Below, one piece after another: positions 13,595-13,771 of a stretch of 13,771 bases of DNA. How positions within the stretch are numbered: position 1 is the stretch's first letter; each line of letters starts with the position of its first letter. The stretch is from an uncultured Litoreibacter sp. (GTDB lineage Bacteria; Pseudomonadota; Alphaproteobacteria; Rhodobacterales; Rhodobacteraceae): NCBI GenBank assembly GCA_937928335.1, contig CALFWN010000023.1, positions 1-13,771 of the forward strand, read 5' to 3'. The notes beneath the pieces were generated by a model. That model saw only the letters and a list, made by a program, of their open reading frames with translations. It was not told the origin of the DNA and searched no databases. The position numbers and the translations under genes are program-made.

Positions 13595-13771
13595 CTAACG
13601 AACGACGTAGACCGAGCATTTTGCGTGCCGCACGACACGCGCCGCGTTTGGGCCCAGCAGATAATCGGCGAGATCGGCCTTATGCGCGCCCACCTCGATC
13701 AGCACAGGTTCGATTTTTCTGGCGAGGCTGAGCACCTCCTCATAGGCGCGGCCTGTGGCCACAACATGCCT
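13595..13771 (-). CDS. Universal stress protein (UspA family), C-terminal part
   Basis: The last 58 residues and stop codon of a minus-strand gene that enters from the right edge. VVATGRAYEEVL, PVLIEVGAHKADLADYLLGP and NAARVVRHAKCSVYVVR match the final helix-strand section of UspA domains. The usual ATP-binding signature GxxGx9G(S/T) is degenerate: the second Gly is Lys and the final G(S/T) is GP. This suggests a non-nucleotide-binding member. It converges on matB with only 11 bp between stop codons and no visible terminator. Confidence 0.8.
   Translation of the reverse strand, partial: RHVVATGRAYEEVLSLARKIEPVLIEVGAHKADLADYLLGPNAARVVRHAKCSVYVVR

Overview
The window looks like chromosomal DNA of a GC-rich alphaproteobacterium, most probably a marine Rhodobacterales (Roseobacter-type) organism. 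This rests on third-position G/C bias, the TRAP transporter, an FCD-type GntR regulator, and the overall flavour of the proteins. No tRNA, rRNA, insertion sequence, integrase or CRISPR array was seen.

Layout. Positions 1-4721 (minus strand) hold the 5' 4.7 kb of a very large secreted repeat protein. It has a signal peptide, a unique N-terminal beta-rich region, and tandem units of about 251 residues. Each unit pairs a DUF11/DUF7507-like beta-sandwich with a cadherin-like domain, and the gene runs off the left edge. A 322-bp gap (4722-5043) carries its ribosome binding site and several dyads.

Positions 5044-10923 (minus strand) form one tight operon of seven genes. In transcription order they are: FAH-family hydrolase, RutE-like nitroreductase, OsmC-family protein, TRAP transporter (DctP receptor, DctQ, DctM), and an intradiol ring-cleavage dioxygenase of the hydroxyquinol type. 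Two gene junctions overlap by ATGA and most others are 12-38 bp.

An 81-bp divergent promoter region (10924-11004) separates this operon from a rightward group: a YCII-family protein, a GntR/FCD regulator and a malonyl-CoA synthetase (MatB). The C-terminal end of a universal stress protein (minus strand) closes the window.

How the genes may work together (inference). The divergent genes look like one locally regulated catabolic locus. The TRAP system imports an organic acid or polyhydroxylated aromatic acid, the dioxygenase opens a ring, and the FAH enzyme, which carries the HxxE dyad of acylpyruvases, splits the ring-opened diketo acid. A C3 malonate-type fragment is then salvaged by MatB and perhaps the RutE-like reductase. 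No maleylacetate reductase, beta-ketoadipate gene or ring hydroxylase is visible, so this does not look like the standard hydroxyquinol route. This enzyme combination is the best candidate for an undescribed pathway here; the repeat protein is the best candidate for an unusual structural protein.
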